DNA of 64,000 nt from Melastoma dodecandrum (taxonomy: Eukaryota > Streptophyta > Magnoliopsida > Myrtales > Melastomataceae): contig JARUPY010000398.1 of assembly GCA_029817715.1 (NCBI GenBank), positions 2,232,001-2,296,000 on the forward strand, given 5' to 3'. The notes under the pieces are model-generated. The model ran no database searches. It was not told the DNA's origin and was given only the letters and a program-made list of their open reading frames with translations. A program made the translations under genes and the position numbers. Below are positions 25,459-33,094 of this stretch, piece by piece. How positions within the stretch are numbered: the first letter of the stretch is position 1; each line of letters begins with the position of its first letter.

Positions 25459-26577
25459 TCACACCCGCATCGGCATCAACACGTAGAGTGCGGACGCCCC
25501 GTCTTGGTCGAGCACGAGGGTCGGCGAGCCGGGATCGGCCATCTTGAACAGGGCCGTGTCGGAATCGATCTGCGCCGTGATGTCGAGGAGGTATCGGGCG
25601 TTGAAGCCGATATCGATCGGCGGCGCATCGTATTCGACTTCCAGTTCCTCCGTCGCCGACCCTGAATCCGGGTTGGTGACGGACAGCGTCAGCTTGCCGT
25701 CCGACATGGCGAGTTTCACGGCGCGACCGCGTTCGGAGGAGATGGTCGAGACCCGGTCCACCGCGGCCGCGAACGGGGCGCGGTCGACGACGAGGCGCTT
25801 GTCGTTCCCGTTCGGGATGACGCGCAGATAATCGGGGAACGTCCCGTCGATCAGCTTCGAGGTCAGCACGACCTCCCCGAACGTGAAGCGGATCTTCGAG
25901 GTGGACACCTCGACCTTCACCGTCTCGCTGCCCGCCTCCGCGAGACGCTGGACCTCGGCCACCGTCTTGCGCGGCACGATGATGCCCGGCATGCCGCTGG
26001 CGCCGGTCGGCGCGGGCACCTCGACGCGGGCGAGGCGGTGCCCGTCGGTCGCGACCGCGCGCAGCATCGACTGCCCCTCGACGTCGATCGTGTGCATGTA
26101 GATGCCGTTGAGATAGTAGCGCGTCTCCTCGTTCGAGATCGCGAACTGCGTCTTGTCGATCAGCTTGCGCAGGTCGCCTGCGGCGATCGTGAAGACGTGG
26201 CTCATCTCGCCCGCGCTGAGATCGGGAAAGTCCGCCTCGGGAAGAGCCTGCAAATTGAAGCGCGACCGCCCCGATCGAAGCGTGAACTGGCCCGTATCCC
26301 CGGCGCTTTCGAGCGAGACCTGCGCCCCGTCGGGAAACTTGCGGACGATGTCGTGGAGGATGTGCGCCGGCAGCGTCGTCGAGCCCTTCTGCCCCACGTC
26401 GGCGGCGACGATCTCGGTCACCTCGAGGTCGAGGTCGGTCGCCTTCAGCGTCCTCGACTGCCCGTCGGCCTTCAGCAGCACGTTGGCGAGGATCGGGATC
26501 GTGTTCCGCCGTTCGACGACGCGATGCACGTGGCCGAGAGATCGCATCAGCACGGCTCGTTCTAACGTAACTTTCAT
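25459..26577 (-). CDS. dnaN: DNA polymerase III beta sliding clamp
   Basis: 372 aa from the ATG at 26577 (MKVTLERAVLMRSLGHVHRV). Three repeated clamp domains: N-terminal with VVERRNTIPILANVLLKA, central with LRKLIDKTQFAISNEETRYYLNGIYMH, and C-terminal with GFNARYLLDI and the terminal YVLMPMRV that forms part of the partner-binding pocket. The clamp tethers polymerase III to DNA. dnaA and recF are not beside it, as is common in this order. Confidence 0.98.
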   Translation of the reverse strand: MKVTLERAVLMRSLGHVHRVVERRNTIPILANVLLKADGQSRTLKATDLDLEVTEIVAADVGQKGSTTLPAHILHDIVRKFPDGAQVSLESAGDTGQFTLRSGRSRFNLQALPEADFPDLSAGEMSHVFTIAAGDLRKLIDKTQFAISNEETRYYLNGIYMHTIDVEGQSMLRAVATDGHRLARVEVPAPTGASGMPGIIVPRKTVAEVQRLAEAGSETVKVEVSTSKIRFTFGEVVLTSKLIDGTFPDYLRVIPNGNDKRLVVDRAPFAAAVDRVSTISSERGRAVKLAMSDGKLTLSVTNPDSGSATEELEVEYDAPPIDIGFNARYLLDITAQIDSDTALFKMADPGSPTLVLDQDGASALYVLMPMRV

Positions 26578-26791
26578 GACGCCGATCCACACCTCGCCCG
26601 TGCCTTGACCGTACGGCCGGGGGCGGGACTGTGGCGTGAGCGGAGGGGAAGCGCAAGGCGCTCGCGCGTCCCGGCGCCGGGCGGCGGCGCGCCACCCCCA
26701 GAAGGCCGCATTTTACCCGACTTTAAGCGCACGATCCTAGCGTCGGGCGACAGCGCCCCGAGGCGCCGGCGAGAGTTCGGCTCGAGAGGAT

Positions 26792-28966
26792 ATGGCGAAG
26801 ACCGGCAGGCCGGAACGACGCGAGCCGCGCTTCGGCCGAGATTACGACGACGAAGAACGTCGCGAACGCCGTGAGGCGGGTCGTGCCCGCGCCAAGAAGG
26901 AGCGTCGCCGTCGTCGCCGGCGCGGCTCGGTCCTCGGCGCCCTGACGCGCACGGTCTTCCTGGCTGGCCTCTGGCTCGGCGTCGCGGGTGCGGGACTCGT
27001 CGGCTACGAGGCCGCCCAGCTGCCGCCGATCGACCAGCTGACCATCCCGAAGCGGCCGCCGAACATCGCGATCCTCGCGGACGACGGCACGCTCATCGCC
27101 AACCGCGGCGACACAGGCGGCGCGGCCGTGAAGATTTCCGAGCTGCCGCCCTATTTGCCGAAGGCCTTCGTCGCGATCGAGGATCGCCGCTTCTACTCGC
27201 ATTTCGGCATCGATCCGCTCGGCATCGCGCGCGCGATCTTTTCCGACGTCGTGCTGCGACGCCCGACGCAGGGCGGCTCGACGTTGACCCAGCAGCTCGC
27301 CAAGAACCTCTTCCTCACGCAAGAGCGCACGCTCGCACGCAAGATCCAGGAGGCGATCCTGGCGGTCTGGCTCGAGCACACCTACACGAAGAACCAGATC
27401 CTCGAGATGTACTTGAACCGGGTCTATTTTGGCTCCGGCGCCTTCGGGGTCGAAGCGGCGGCGCACAAGTATTTCAATACCGACGCTCGCAAGGTGACCG
27501 TGCCCGAGGCCGCGATGCTTGCGGGCCTGATGAAGGCGCCGACGAAGCTCGCACCCAACCGCAACTATGATGCCGCCGTCGATCGCGCCGCACAGGTCGT
27601 CGGCGCGATGCGCGAGGAAGGCTACATCAGCGACGGCCAGGCGAAGGTCGCGCTCGCCGACCCGGCGGTCGTCGCGCGGCCGCCGGGCGCCGGCTCGATC
27701 AACTACGCGGCGGACCACGTGGTCGACATGCTCGACGACGTGATCGGCGCCATCGACCAGGACGTCGCCGTCCAGACGACGCTCGACCGCAAGTTCCAGG
27801 AGGCGGCCGAGGCGGCGCTGACGGACGAGCTCGACCACAAGGGCGCCAAGTTCGGCGTCAGCCAAGGCGCTCTCGTCGCCCTCGATCCCGACGGATCGAT
27901 CCGCGTGCTGATCGGCGGACGCGACTACGCGCAGAGCCAGTTCGACCGCGCGGTCGCCGCGAAGCGCCAGCCAGGGTCCGCCTTCAAACCCTTCGTCTAT
28001 CTCGCCGGGATCGAAAAGGGGCTGACGCCCGACAGCGTCTTCGAGGACGCGCCGATCACCGTCGGCGGCTGGCACCCCGAGAACTACCATCGCGACTATC
28101 TCGGCCCCGTCACGCTGACGAAGGCGCTCTCGGCGTCGCTGAACACGGTCGCCGTGCGCGTCTGTCTCGATGTCGGCCCGAAGGCGGTCGTCGCGGTCGC
28201 GCATCGCATGGGCATCGGCTCCGAGCTGCAGCCGAACGCCTCGATCGCGCTCGGCACCTCGGAGGTCACGCCGCTCGAACTCGTCGGCGCTTACGTGCCG
28301 TTCGCGAACGGTGGGCTCGGCGTACAGCCGCACATCATCGCGCGCATCAAGACGACGGGCGGGCGCCTCCTCTACCAGCGCAAGTCGTCCGGCACCGGTC
28401 GCGTCGTCGATCCGCGTGCGGTCGCGATGATGAACACGATGATGGAGGCGACGATCGACTCCGGAACGGCGCGCAAGGGTGCCCTGCCCGGCTGGCAGGC
28501 CGCCGGGAAGACGGGGACGAGCCAGGACTTCCGCGACGCCTGGTTCGTCGGCTACACCAGCCGCCTGATCGCTGGCGTTTGGCTCGGCAACGACGATTCC
28601 TCGCCGACGCGCAAGGCGTCCGGCGGCACGCTGCCGGTCGAGATCTGGGCGCGTTTCATGAAAGCGGCCCTGGCCCGCGAAACCCCGGCCGATCTGCCCT
28701 ACGGGGCTTACCATGCAGCGCCGAGCGTGGCCGCGGCACCGCCGTCGATCTTCGGTGTGCCACTGCCGTCGATCGGCCGGAACGACGAAGCCGCTTCGCG
28801 CCTACCGGCCCCGCGATCGTTTGAGCCGGCGCGGCCCACCCCGGCGTCCCGCCCGACGATGCGGGCCGACGACGATATGCTGCCCCCCGCCCAAATTCCG
28901 GAGCAGGCCACCGCCCGACCGCGCGCGCACGGCTTCTTCGAGAAGGTCTTCGGCACGACGCTCTGA
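26792..28966 (+). CDS. Class A penicillin-binding protein (PBP1A family)
   Basis: 724 aa. Arg-rich cytoplasmic N-terminus (residues 20-44), one membrane anchor (48-71), then a GT51 glycosyltransferase domain with catalytic Glu130 (AIEDRRFYSHFGID) and GGSTLTQQLAKN. The transpeptidase domain has S396-A-F-K399 (GSAFKPF), S449-L-N451 and K573-T-G. It polymerises and cross-links peptidoglycan in the periplasm. The C-terminal ~70 residues are a Pro/Ala-rich tail, and no OB-fold ODD domain of the E. coli PBP1a kind is evident between the two catalytic domains. It is transcribed away from dnaN. Confidence 0.95.
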   Translation: MAKTGRPERREPRFGRDYDDEERRERREAGRARAKKERRRRRRRGSVLGALTRTVFLAGLWLGVAGAGLVGYEAAQLPPIDQLTIPKRPPNIAILADDGTLIANRGDTGGAAVKISELPPYLPKAFVAIEDRRFYSHFGIDPLGIARAIFSDVVLRRPTQGGSTLTQQLAKNLFLTQERTLARKIQEAILAVWLEHTYTKNQILEMYLNRVYFGSGAFGVEAAAHKYFNTDARKVTVPEAAMLAGLMKAPTKLAPNRNYDAAVDRAAQVVGAMREEGYISDGQAKVALADPAVVARPPGAGSINYAADHVVDMLDDVIGAIDQDVAVQTTLDRKFQEAAEAALTDELDHKGAKFGVSQGALVALDPDGSIRVLIGGRDYAQSQFDRAVAAKRQPGSAFKPFVYLAGIEKGLTPDSVFEDAPITVGGWHPENYHRDYLGPVTLTKALSASLNTVAVRVCLDVGPKAVVAVAHRMGIGSELQPNASIALGTSEVTPLELVGAYVPFANGGLGVQPHIIARIKTTGGRLLYQRKSSGTGRVVDPRAVAMMNTMMEATIDSGTARKGALPGWQAAGKTGTSQDFRDAWFVGYTSRLIAGVWLGNDDSSPTRKASGGTLPVEIWARFMKAALARETPADLPYGAYHAAPSVAAAPPSIFGVPLPSIGRNDEAASRLPAPRSFEPARPTPASRPTMRADDDMLPPAQIPEQATARPRAHGFFEKVFGTTL

Positions 28967-28969
28967 ACG

Positions 28970-29001
28970 AAACGCGTGAACAAACAAACGCGTCGACAAA
29001 C
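28970..29001. repeat. Tandem 16-bp repeat with ACGCGT core, two units
   Basis: AAACGCGTGAACAAAC (28970-28985) is immediately followed by AAACGCGTCGACAAAC (28986-29001), which match at 14 of 16 positions. Each unit contains the palindrome ACGCGT. It lies 4 bp after the stop of the penicillin-binding-protein gene. Confidence 0.7.
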
Positions 29002-29075
29002 GAAACGCCCAAACCGCGCTGTCGCGATCCGGGCGTCTCAGATGTTCAGGTCGGCGACCAAATGGTCGCCGCGGC

Positions 29076-29321
29076 TCACATCGCTTTCTTGTGCTTTTTC
29101 ATCATCGTGTGCTTCGACATCGACTTCTTCGACGACATCTTGCCCGACGACATCTTGGAGGACGACATACTGTCCTTCGACGCGCCGGCGTCCGACGGAT
29201 CGGGCGCGCTCGGCGGAGCCGGGGCCGCCGCATCCTGCGCGCTGGCGATCCCGCTCAAGAGCGGCAGCGAAGCCACGGACATCGCGCCGATCATCGCGGC
29301 CACGGTCAACTTCTTCAGCAT
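29076..29321 (-). CDS. Small secreted Ser/Lys/Met-rich protein
   Basis: 81 aa from the ATG at 29321 with GAGGAG at good spacing. Signal peptide MLKKLTVAAMIGAMSVASLP... ending ASAQ, then an Ala/Pro segment (DAAAPAPPSAPDPSDAG) and a tail made of short repeats of Ser, Lys and Met (SMSSSKMSSGKMSSKKSMSK) ending in basic HKKAM. No cysteine. Similar pentapeptide-MXKDX-like or copper/polyanion-binding small periplasmic proteins exist, but I cannot name the family. A 7-bp hairpin (29053-29070) lies downstream. Confidence 0.75.
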   Translation of the reverse strand: MLKKLTVAAMIGAMSVASLPLLSGIASAQDAAAPAPPSAPDPSDAGASKDSMSSSKMSSGKMSSKKSMSKHTMMKKHKKAM

Positions 29322-29501
29322 CAACGGCGTCTCCTCGTGGATCATGTTCCGGCAGGCCGCTCTCGTACGCGGCCTGCCCTCGGCAATGGACGAGGCGCAG
29401 CAAAGTTTCCCAGCCATACGACGGACGCAGAACGCCCGCTGTCTCGGTCGAGCCAGCGGGCGAAAAATCTTCCGGGATCGGCTCCCAGACGGGCGGCAGG
29501 T

Positions 29502-29726
29502 CTACTTCTTGTCGAAGGAGAAGTTGCCGAAACGCGAGTTGAAGCGCGAGAGGCGACCGCCGCGATCGAGCAACTGCTGAGAGCCGCCGGTCCACGCGGG
29601 GTGCGTCTTCGGGTCGATGTCCAGGTTCAAGATCTCGCCTTCGTAGCTCGAACGCGTCACGAACTCTGTCCCGTCCGTCATGACGACCTTGACCATATGG
29701 TAGGACGGATGGATGTCGGCTTTCAT
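29502..29726 (-). CDS. rpmE: 50S ribosomal protein L31 (zinc-free form)
   Basis: 74 aa from the ATG at 29726 ([20 protein letters not shown]); 14 upstream in-frame codons are not supported. L31 bridges the ribosomal subunits. The CXXC zinc-binding residues of the C+ type are absent (MTDGTEF in place of the CSCG block), so this is the C-minus type common in alphaproteobacteria. The C-terminal [26 protein letters not shown] matches the family. Confidence 0.95.
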   Translation of the reverse strand: MKADIHPSYHMVKVVMTDGTEFVTRSSYEGEILNLDIDPKTHPAWTGGSQQLLDRGGRLSRFNSRFGNFSFDKK

Positions 29727-29866
29727 CGAACAGCGCTTTCGGGAGCTGGGCGGACTGGCGAGCGGCACAGCCGGCTCGGGTCTCGCGAAAATCTAGGCGG
29801 TCCTGATAGCGCAAGCGGCAGGCTCCGGCAAGCCCATGAGGGCCACCCGTGGCCGCCGCCTTCGAG

Positions 29867-30133
29867 TCAGTGCAGACTGACGGTGAAGAGCTCGTTCTGC
29901 ATCGCGTTGGCGAGCGCCGCGTCGCGCGAGTCCGTCAGGATCAGCGGCTTGCCGCTCGCCCCGAGCAGCGCGAACAGCTGCACGCCGGGCTGGATGCCCG
30001 GCACGTCGGGAAAGAGGGTGCCGACGTCCTCGGAGCGGATGGGCTTCACGTAGGCGACGAGGCCCTCGCCAAGGGTGGCGAGCTGCTCCTCGGTCAGCAC
30101 CGGAGGGGTGGTCTTGTTCGAAAGGCTCAGCAT
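29867..30133 (-). CDS. DUF1150 family protein
   Basis: 88 aa. A compact acidic protein (starts MLSLSNKTTPPVLTEEQLAT; contains VAYVKPIRSEDVGTLFPDVPG and LFALLGASGKPLILTDSRDAA). The DUF1150 family is nearly always encoded directly after an Hsp20 gene in Hyphomicrobiales, as here (52 bp gap, same strand). The residue pattern looks like a small globular domain with no membrane segment. A co-regulated helper of the heat-shock protein is a reasonable guess, not shown. Confidence 0.88.
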   Translation of the reverse strand: MLSLSNKTTPPVLTEEQLATLGEGLVAYVKPIRSEDVGTLFPDVPGIQPGVQLFALLGASGKPLILTDSRDAALANAMQNELFTVSLH

Positions 30134-30185
30134 AGCGTTTTCCTTGTGACGCGGCCCGAGTGGGCCCGCGGAAGCGGCGCCGACC

Positions 30186-30614
30186 TCAGTCGCGCACCTT
30201 GATGTCGATGACCTGCCCGCGCCGCTGGGGCTCGGGCCGATGCAGATCGACGGAAAGAAGGCCGTTGACGAGGTCCGCGCCCGCCACCTGCATGCCGTCG
30301 GCCAGCAGAAACATCCGCTGGAACTGACGCGCCGCGATCCCGCGGTGCAGATAGACGCGCTGCTTGTCGTCGACCTGCCGGCCTCGGATCACGAGTTGCC
30401 CATCCTCGACGAGGATCTCCAGCTGATCGCGGGTAAAGCCCGCGACGGCCAGAGTGATCCTCAGCGTCTCCGCGTTGGTCTCGGTGCGAGAGATCCGCTC
30501 CACGTTGTAGGGCGGATATCCGTCCGAGGCCGACCGGGTGACTCGCTCCAAAGCCCGTTCGATCTCGTCGAATCCGAGCAGCAAAGGCGAGTTGAGGGTC
30601 GGCATGTGTGACAT
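30186..30614 (-). CDS. Small heat-shock protein, Hsp20/IbpA family
   Basis: 142 aa from the ATG at 30614 with GAAGG upstream (a second ATG at 30605 is possible). The alpha-crystallin domain spans about residues 35-125: PPYNVERISRTETNAETLRITLAVAGF, then the LEILVEDGQLVIRGRQ strands and FQRMFLLADGMQVAGADLVNGLLSVDL. The N-terminus keeps the family phrase LLLGFDEIERALERV. It is an ATP-independent holdase that keeps unfolding proteins soluble. It is paired with a DUF1150 gene; heat control by RpoH (encoded at 47.8-48.7 kb) is likely, but no box was assigned. Confidence 0.94.
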   Translation of the reverse strand: MSHMPTLNSPLLLGFDEIERALERVTRSASDGYPPYNVERISRTETNAETLRITLAVAGFTRDQLEILVEDGQLVIRGRQVDDKQRVYLHRGIAARQFQRMFLLADGMQVAGADLVNGLLSVDLHRPEPQRRGQVIDIKVRD

Positions 30615-30764
30615 CGTCGAACCTTCGAAGCCGAGGCGGCCTTCGGTTTGGGAGCCCCGAAGGCACTCCCGCGGCTTGCGCCGCCTCCTGGATATGGCCA
30701 TCGCAGACCCGCGTTCAAGCGGCCCACGGTGACGTCGAGGCTCGCGCGGGCTATCGTCGTCGCG

Positions 30765-31940
30765 ATGCGACAGCGATGGCGTGGCGGCGCGGCGATCCTG
30801 ACCTTCATCGGCGTCCTCGACGCCGGCACCGCTGTGGCACAGAGCCCGCTCGACTATCTTTTCGGCGGTGGCCGTTCCTACCGCTCGTATCGTTATCCTC
30901 GCGCCGCTCGGCCGCGCCCCGCCCTCGACGTGCCGCTACCGGTCCCGCGCCCGCACTTTCCGGACGATCCGCCGCAAACGTCCGATGCGGCGCCGCCGCC
31001 CCCGGCCGACACGCAGACCGCCGCAGCGCCGGCGGCACCGGAGCCGCCCCCGCGTCCGCCCGACCTCGGCGCGGCGCCGTCGCAGCCGGCCGGTGCCGAG
31101 CCCTCCCCTGCGGAGTTGCCGCCCGTCGCCGACGTGAAGCCGAAGGTCGCGCCAAGTCCTGCTGTGCCAAGTGCCGCGGCGCCAAGTCCCGCTGCGCCAA
31201 GCTCTGCCGCGCCGAGGGCTGCCGCGCCGACCGTCGCCACGCCGACCGGCCCGGCCCCGGCGGCCGAGCCGCCGCAACCGCCGCCGCGCCCTGGCAACCT
31301 CGAGCCTAAGCCGCCCGCCACGCCGTCTGCCGTGGCGCCGAGCGGGGCCGCGAACGACGGCGCGCTTCGCCAGCCGGCCGAGGATCCTTCGTGCCCGGGT
31401 CATCTCAAGGCGATCAAGGTCGAGGCAGAGCCGATCTCGATCGGCCCCCAGCCGGACAGCCGCTGCGTCGTGGTCCAGCCCGTCCGCTTGACCGCCGCCA
31501 CGCTCGCGGACGGAACGCACGTGGACTTTCCCGATCATCCGACGCTCGCCTGCGTGACGGCCGAGACCTTCGTGCGCTACGTGAGCCAGATGCTCTCGCC
31601 GCTCGCGAAGGGCACCTATGGCGCGCCGGTCTCGGCGGTCTGGACGGGCCCCGGTCTCGAGTGCCGCTCGCGCGACCACGTCTTCGGCGCCAAACTGTCG
31701 GAACACGGGCTCGGCCTCGCCATCGACATCGCGCAGCTCAAGCTCGCGAACGCGAAGACGATCGCCGTGGGCTCGCCCGCGACGCCCGCCGACGACGCTT
31801 TCGAGGCCGCCGCGCGCGCCGCCGGCTGCGGCTATTTCCACACCGTGCTCGGGCCGGGCTCCGACAGCTACCACCGCACCCATTGGCACTTCGACCTCGA
31901 GCCACGCGGCTCGAAGGGCGACGGCAAGTTCTGCAAGTGA
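30765..31940 (+). CDS. Extensin-family secreted protein with Pro/Ala-rich linker
   Basis: 391 aa from the ATG at 30765 (MRQRWRGGAAILTFIGVLDA), which begins a signal peptide ending AVAQ. A long Pro/Ala-rich linker (about residues 60-210) includes seven 15-bp repeat units. The C-terminal extensin-like domain runs from about 215 (DPSCPGHLKAIKVEAEPI) to the end, with the conserved KLSEHGLGLAIDIAQLKL and YHRTHWHFDLEPRG blocks. These histidine/aspartate motifs resemble metal-dependent D-Ala-D-Ala peptidases of the VanY/LAS type, so a peptidoglycan hydrolase role is plausible. Cysteines likely form disulfides in the periplasm. Confidence 0.87.
   Translation: MRQRWRGGAAILTFIGVLDAGTAVAQSPLDYLFGGGRSYRSYRYPRAARPRPALDVPLPVPRPHFPDDPPQTSDAAPPPPADTQTAAAPAAPEPPPRPPDLGAAPSQPAGAEPSPAELPPVADVKPKVAPSPAVPSAAAPSPAAPSSAAPRAAAPTVATPTGPAPAAEPPQPPPRPGNLEPKPPATPSAVAPSGAANDGALRQPAEDPSCPGHLKAIKVEAEPISIGPQPDSRCVVVQPVRLTAATLADGTHVDFPDHPTLACVTAETFVRYVSQMLSPLAKGTYGAPVSAVWTGPGLECRSRDHVFGAKLSEHGLGLAIDIAQLKLANAKTIAVGSPATPADDAFEAAARAAGCGYFHTVLGPGSDSYHRTHWHFDLEPRGSKGDGKFCK
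31149..31253 (+). repeat. 15-bp minisatellite inside the extensin-like gene, seven units
   Basis: Seven in-frame units beginning GCGCCAAGTCCTGCT, GTGCCAAGTGCCGCG, GCGCCAAGTCCCGCT and so on, diverging towards the end. They encode the pentapeptide series APSPA, VPSAA, APSPA, APSSA, APRAA, APTVA, TPTGP (residues 129-163). Because the unit is a multiple of three, slippage would change linker length without breaking the frame. Confidence 0.85.
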
Positions 31941-31958
31941 CGAAGACGAATGGCGCGC

Positions 31959-32519
31959 TCAGGATTTGAGCTGCGCCACCGTGTAGGAGAAGACGAGCGA
32001 ATTCCCGAGGATCGGCTTCATCAGCGTCGAGAAGAAAAGGGGCGCGTAGGTGTAGCTCACGGTCACGATGACGCCGGTCTGCCCGTTCGCGATCGCCGTC
32101 TTCGCGATCGTCAGCTCGTTCGCCGTCGGCGTCGCGCCCGACGGATAGGCGTAAGTGGTGCTCGCCGCGCCCGCGGACGACAGCGAAACCTGCATCATAC
32201 GCAAGCCGATGCCGCTCACCGGCTGCAACTGCGGCGCGATATTCTGCTCGGTGAACGTGGACGTGTAGAGCGTCAGCTCGGGCGTCGCGACCCCCGGGGC
32301 GGTCGTCAGCCCGCACTGGCCCGACGGCGTATCGCTGCAATCCGCCCAGGCGATCGCATACCGCGCAGCGAGCCGATTGACGGCGACGTATTTCTGGTAG
32401 GCGCCGCCGAGTTCGACGATGCCGCCGGTGAAAAGCAGCAGCAGCGGGGCGACGAGCGAGAACTCCATCACCGACGTGCCGCGACGATCTCGCCGGAAGC
32501 CGATCCAGGGCGCGCGCAT
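31959..32519 (-). CDS. TadE-like pseudopilin, third gene of the operon
   Basis: 186 aa from the ATG at 32519, which overlaps the preceding stop (TGATG). N-terminal TadE signature: RRDRRGTSVMEFSLVAPLLLLFTGGIVELGG, a processed prepilin-like hydrophobic helix with the invariant Glu (E of MEF). The mature part is Thr/Ser-rich with two cysteines (ADCSDTPSGQCG). TadE-type proteins are minor pseudopilins of tight-adherence (Flp) pili. No other tad gene (tadA ATPase, flp, rcpA) is in the window. Confidence 0.88.
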   Translation of the reverse strand: MRAPWIGFRRDRRGTSVMEFSLVAPLLLLFTGGIVELGGAYQKYVAVNRLAARYAIAWADCSDTPSGQCGLTTAPGVATPELTLYTSTFTEQNIAPQLQPVSGIGLRMMQVSLSSAGAASTTYAYPSGATPTANELTIAKTAIANGQTGVIVTVSYTYAPLFFSTLMKPILGNSLVFSYTVAQLKS

Positions 32520-33094
32520 CAGTTCTGGCGCCGGATGATCGCCGAGGACCGCACGCAGGGCACGCCGCTCGCGCCCGCACAGGTGCCACCGAGGGCGCCG
32601 ATGCCGATCCAGGGCATGAACCAGGGGATCTGCGATTCGGCCCGGAGCACCAGAATGCTCAAGGCGTGGCCCGTCGCATTCGGCTGGCTGTTGTCGACCT
32701 GCTTGTCGACGACAGGCACCAGCGCGGCGCTCAGGTTCGCGAGCTGTCGCAGATCGACGGCGAGCGTCGCGTTGTTGTGGATCATGCCGCCGGAGCTCGC
32801 CACGACGAGCGTCTTGACGCTCGCGCCGGTGAGGTTGCTCGCGGCCGTGCTGCAGGTGCTCGGCACCGTGATGCTGCTCGTCGTCGTCGTGCCGTTGGTG
32901 TTCGCGTTGAAACTGCAGACAAGCGCATCGGCCGCCTGGATCATGCCGGCGTCGAGCGAGGACTTCGTCATGTAGTAGAGGGCCATCTGCATGATCATCA
33001 TCAGGATGAAGATCAGCGGGACCGAGACGAGTGCGAACTCGACGGCCGAGGCCGCCCTCTCGTCGTGTGGGAGGCGGCCAAGCGCGCGGATCAT
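32519..33094 (-). CDS. TadE-like pseudopilin, second gene of the operon
   Basis: 191 aa from the ATG at 33094, overlapping the stop of the TadG-like gene by 4 bp (ATGA). The N-terminal motif is ERAASAVEFALVSVPLIFILMMIMQMALYY with the invariant glutamate. The polar remainder holds a Thr-rich stretch (NANTNGTTTTSSITV), four cysteines in two likely pairs (VCSFN... STCS; GTCAGASGVPC) and no catalytic motif. It probably assembles with the other TadE-like protein and the TadG-like protein in one pilus or secretion structure. Confidence 0.88.
   Translation of the reverse strand: MIRALGRLPHDERAASAVEFALVSVPLIFILMMIMQMALYYMTKSSLDAGMIQAADALVCSFNANTNGTTTTSSITVPSTCSTAASNLTGASVKTLVVASSGGMIHNNATLAVDLRQLANLSAALVPVVDKQVDNSQPNATGHALSILVLRAESQIPWFMPWIGIGALGGTCAGASGVPCVRSSAIIRRQN

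Noticed and set aside
26723..28714. 663-codon minus-strand frame over the penicillin-binding-protein gene
   Set aside because: Antisense shadow without domain motifs; the plus frame has complete GT51 and transpeptidase motifs.
28970..29001. CRISPR-like repeat
   Set aside because: The two 16-bp units abut with no spacer and no cas gene is present.
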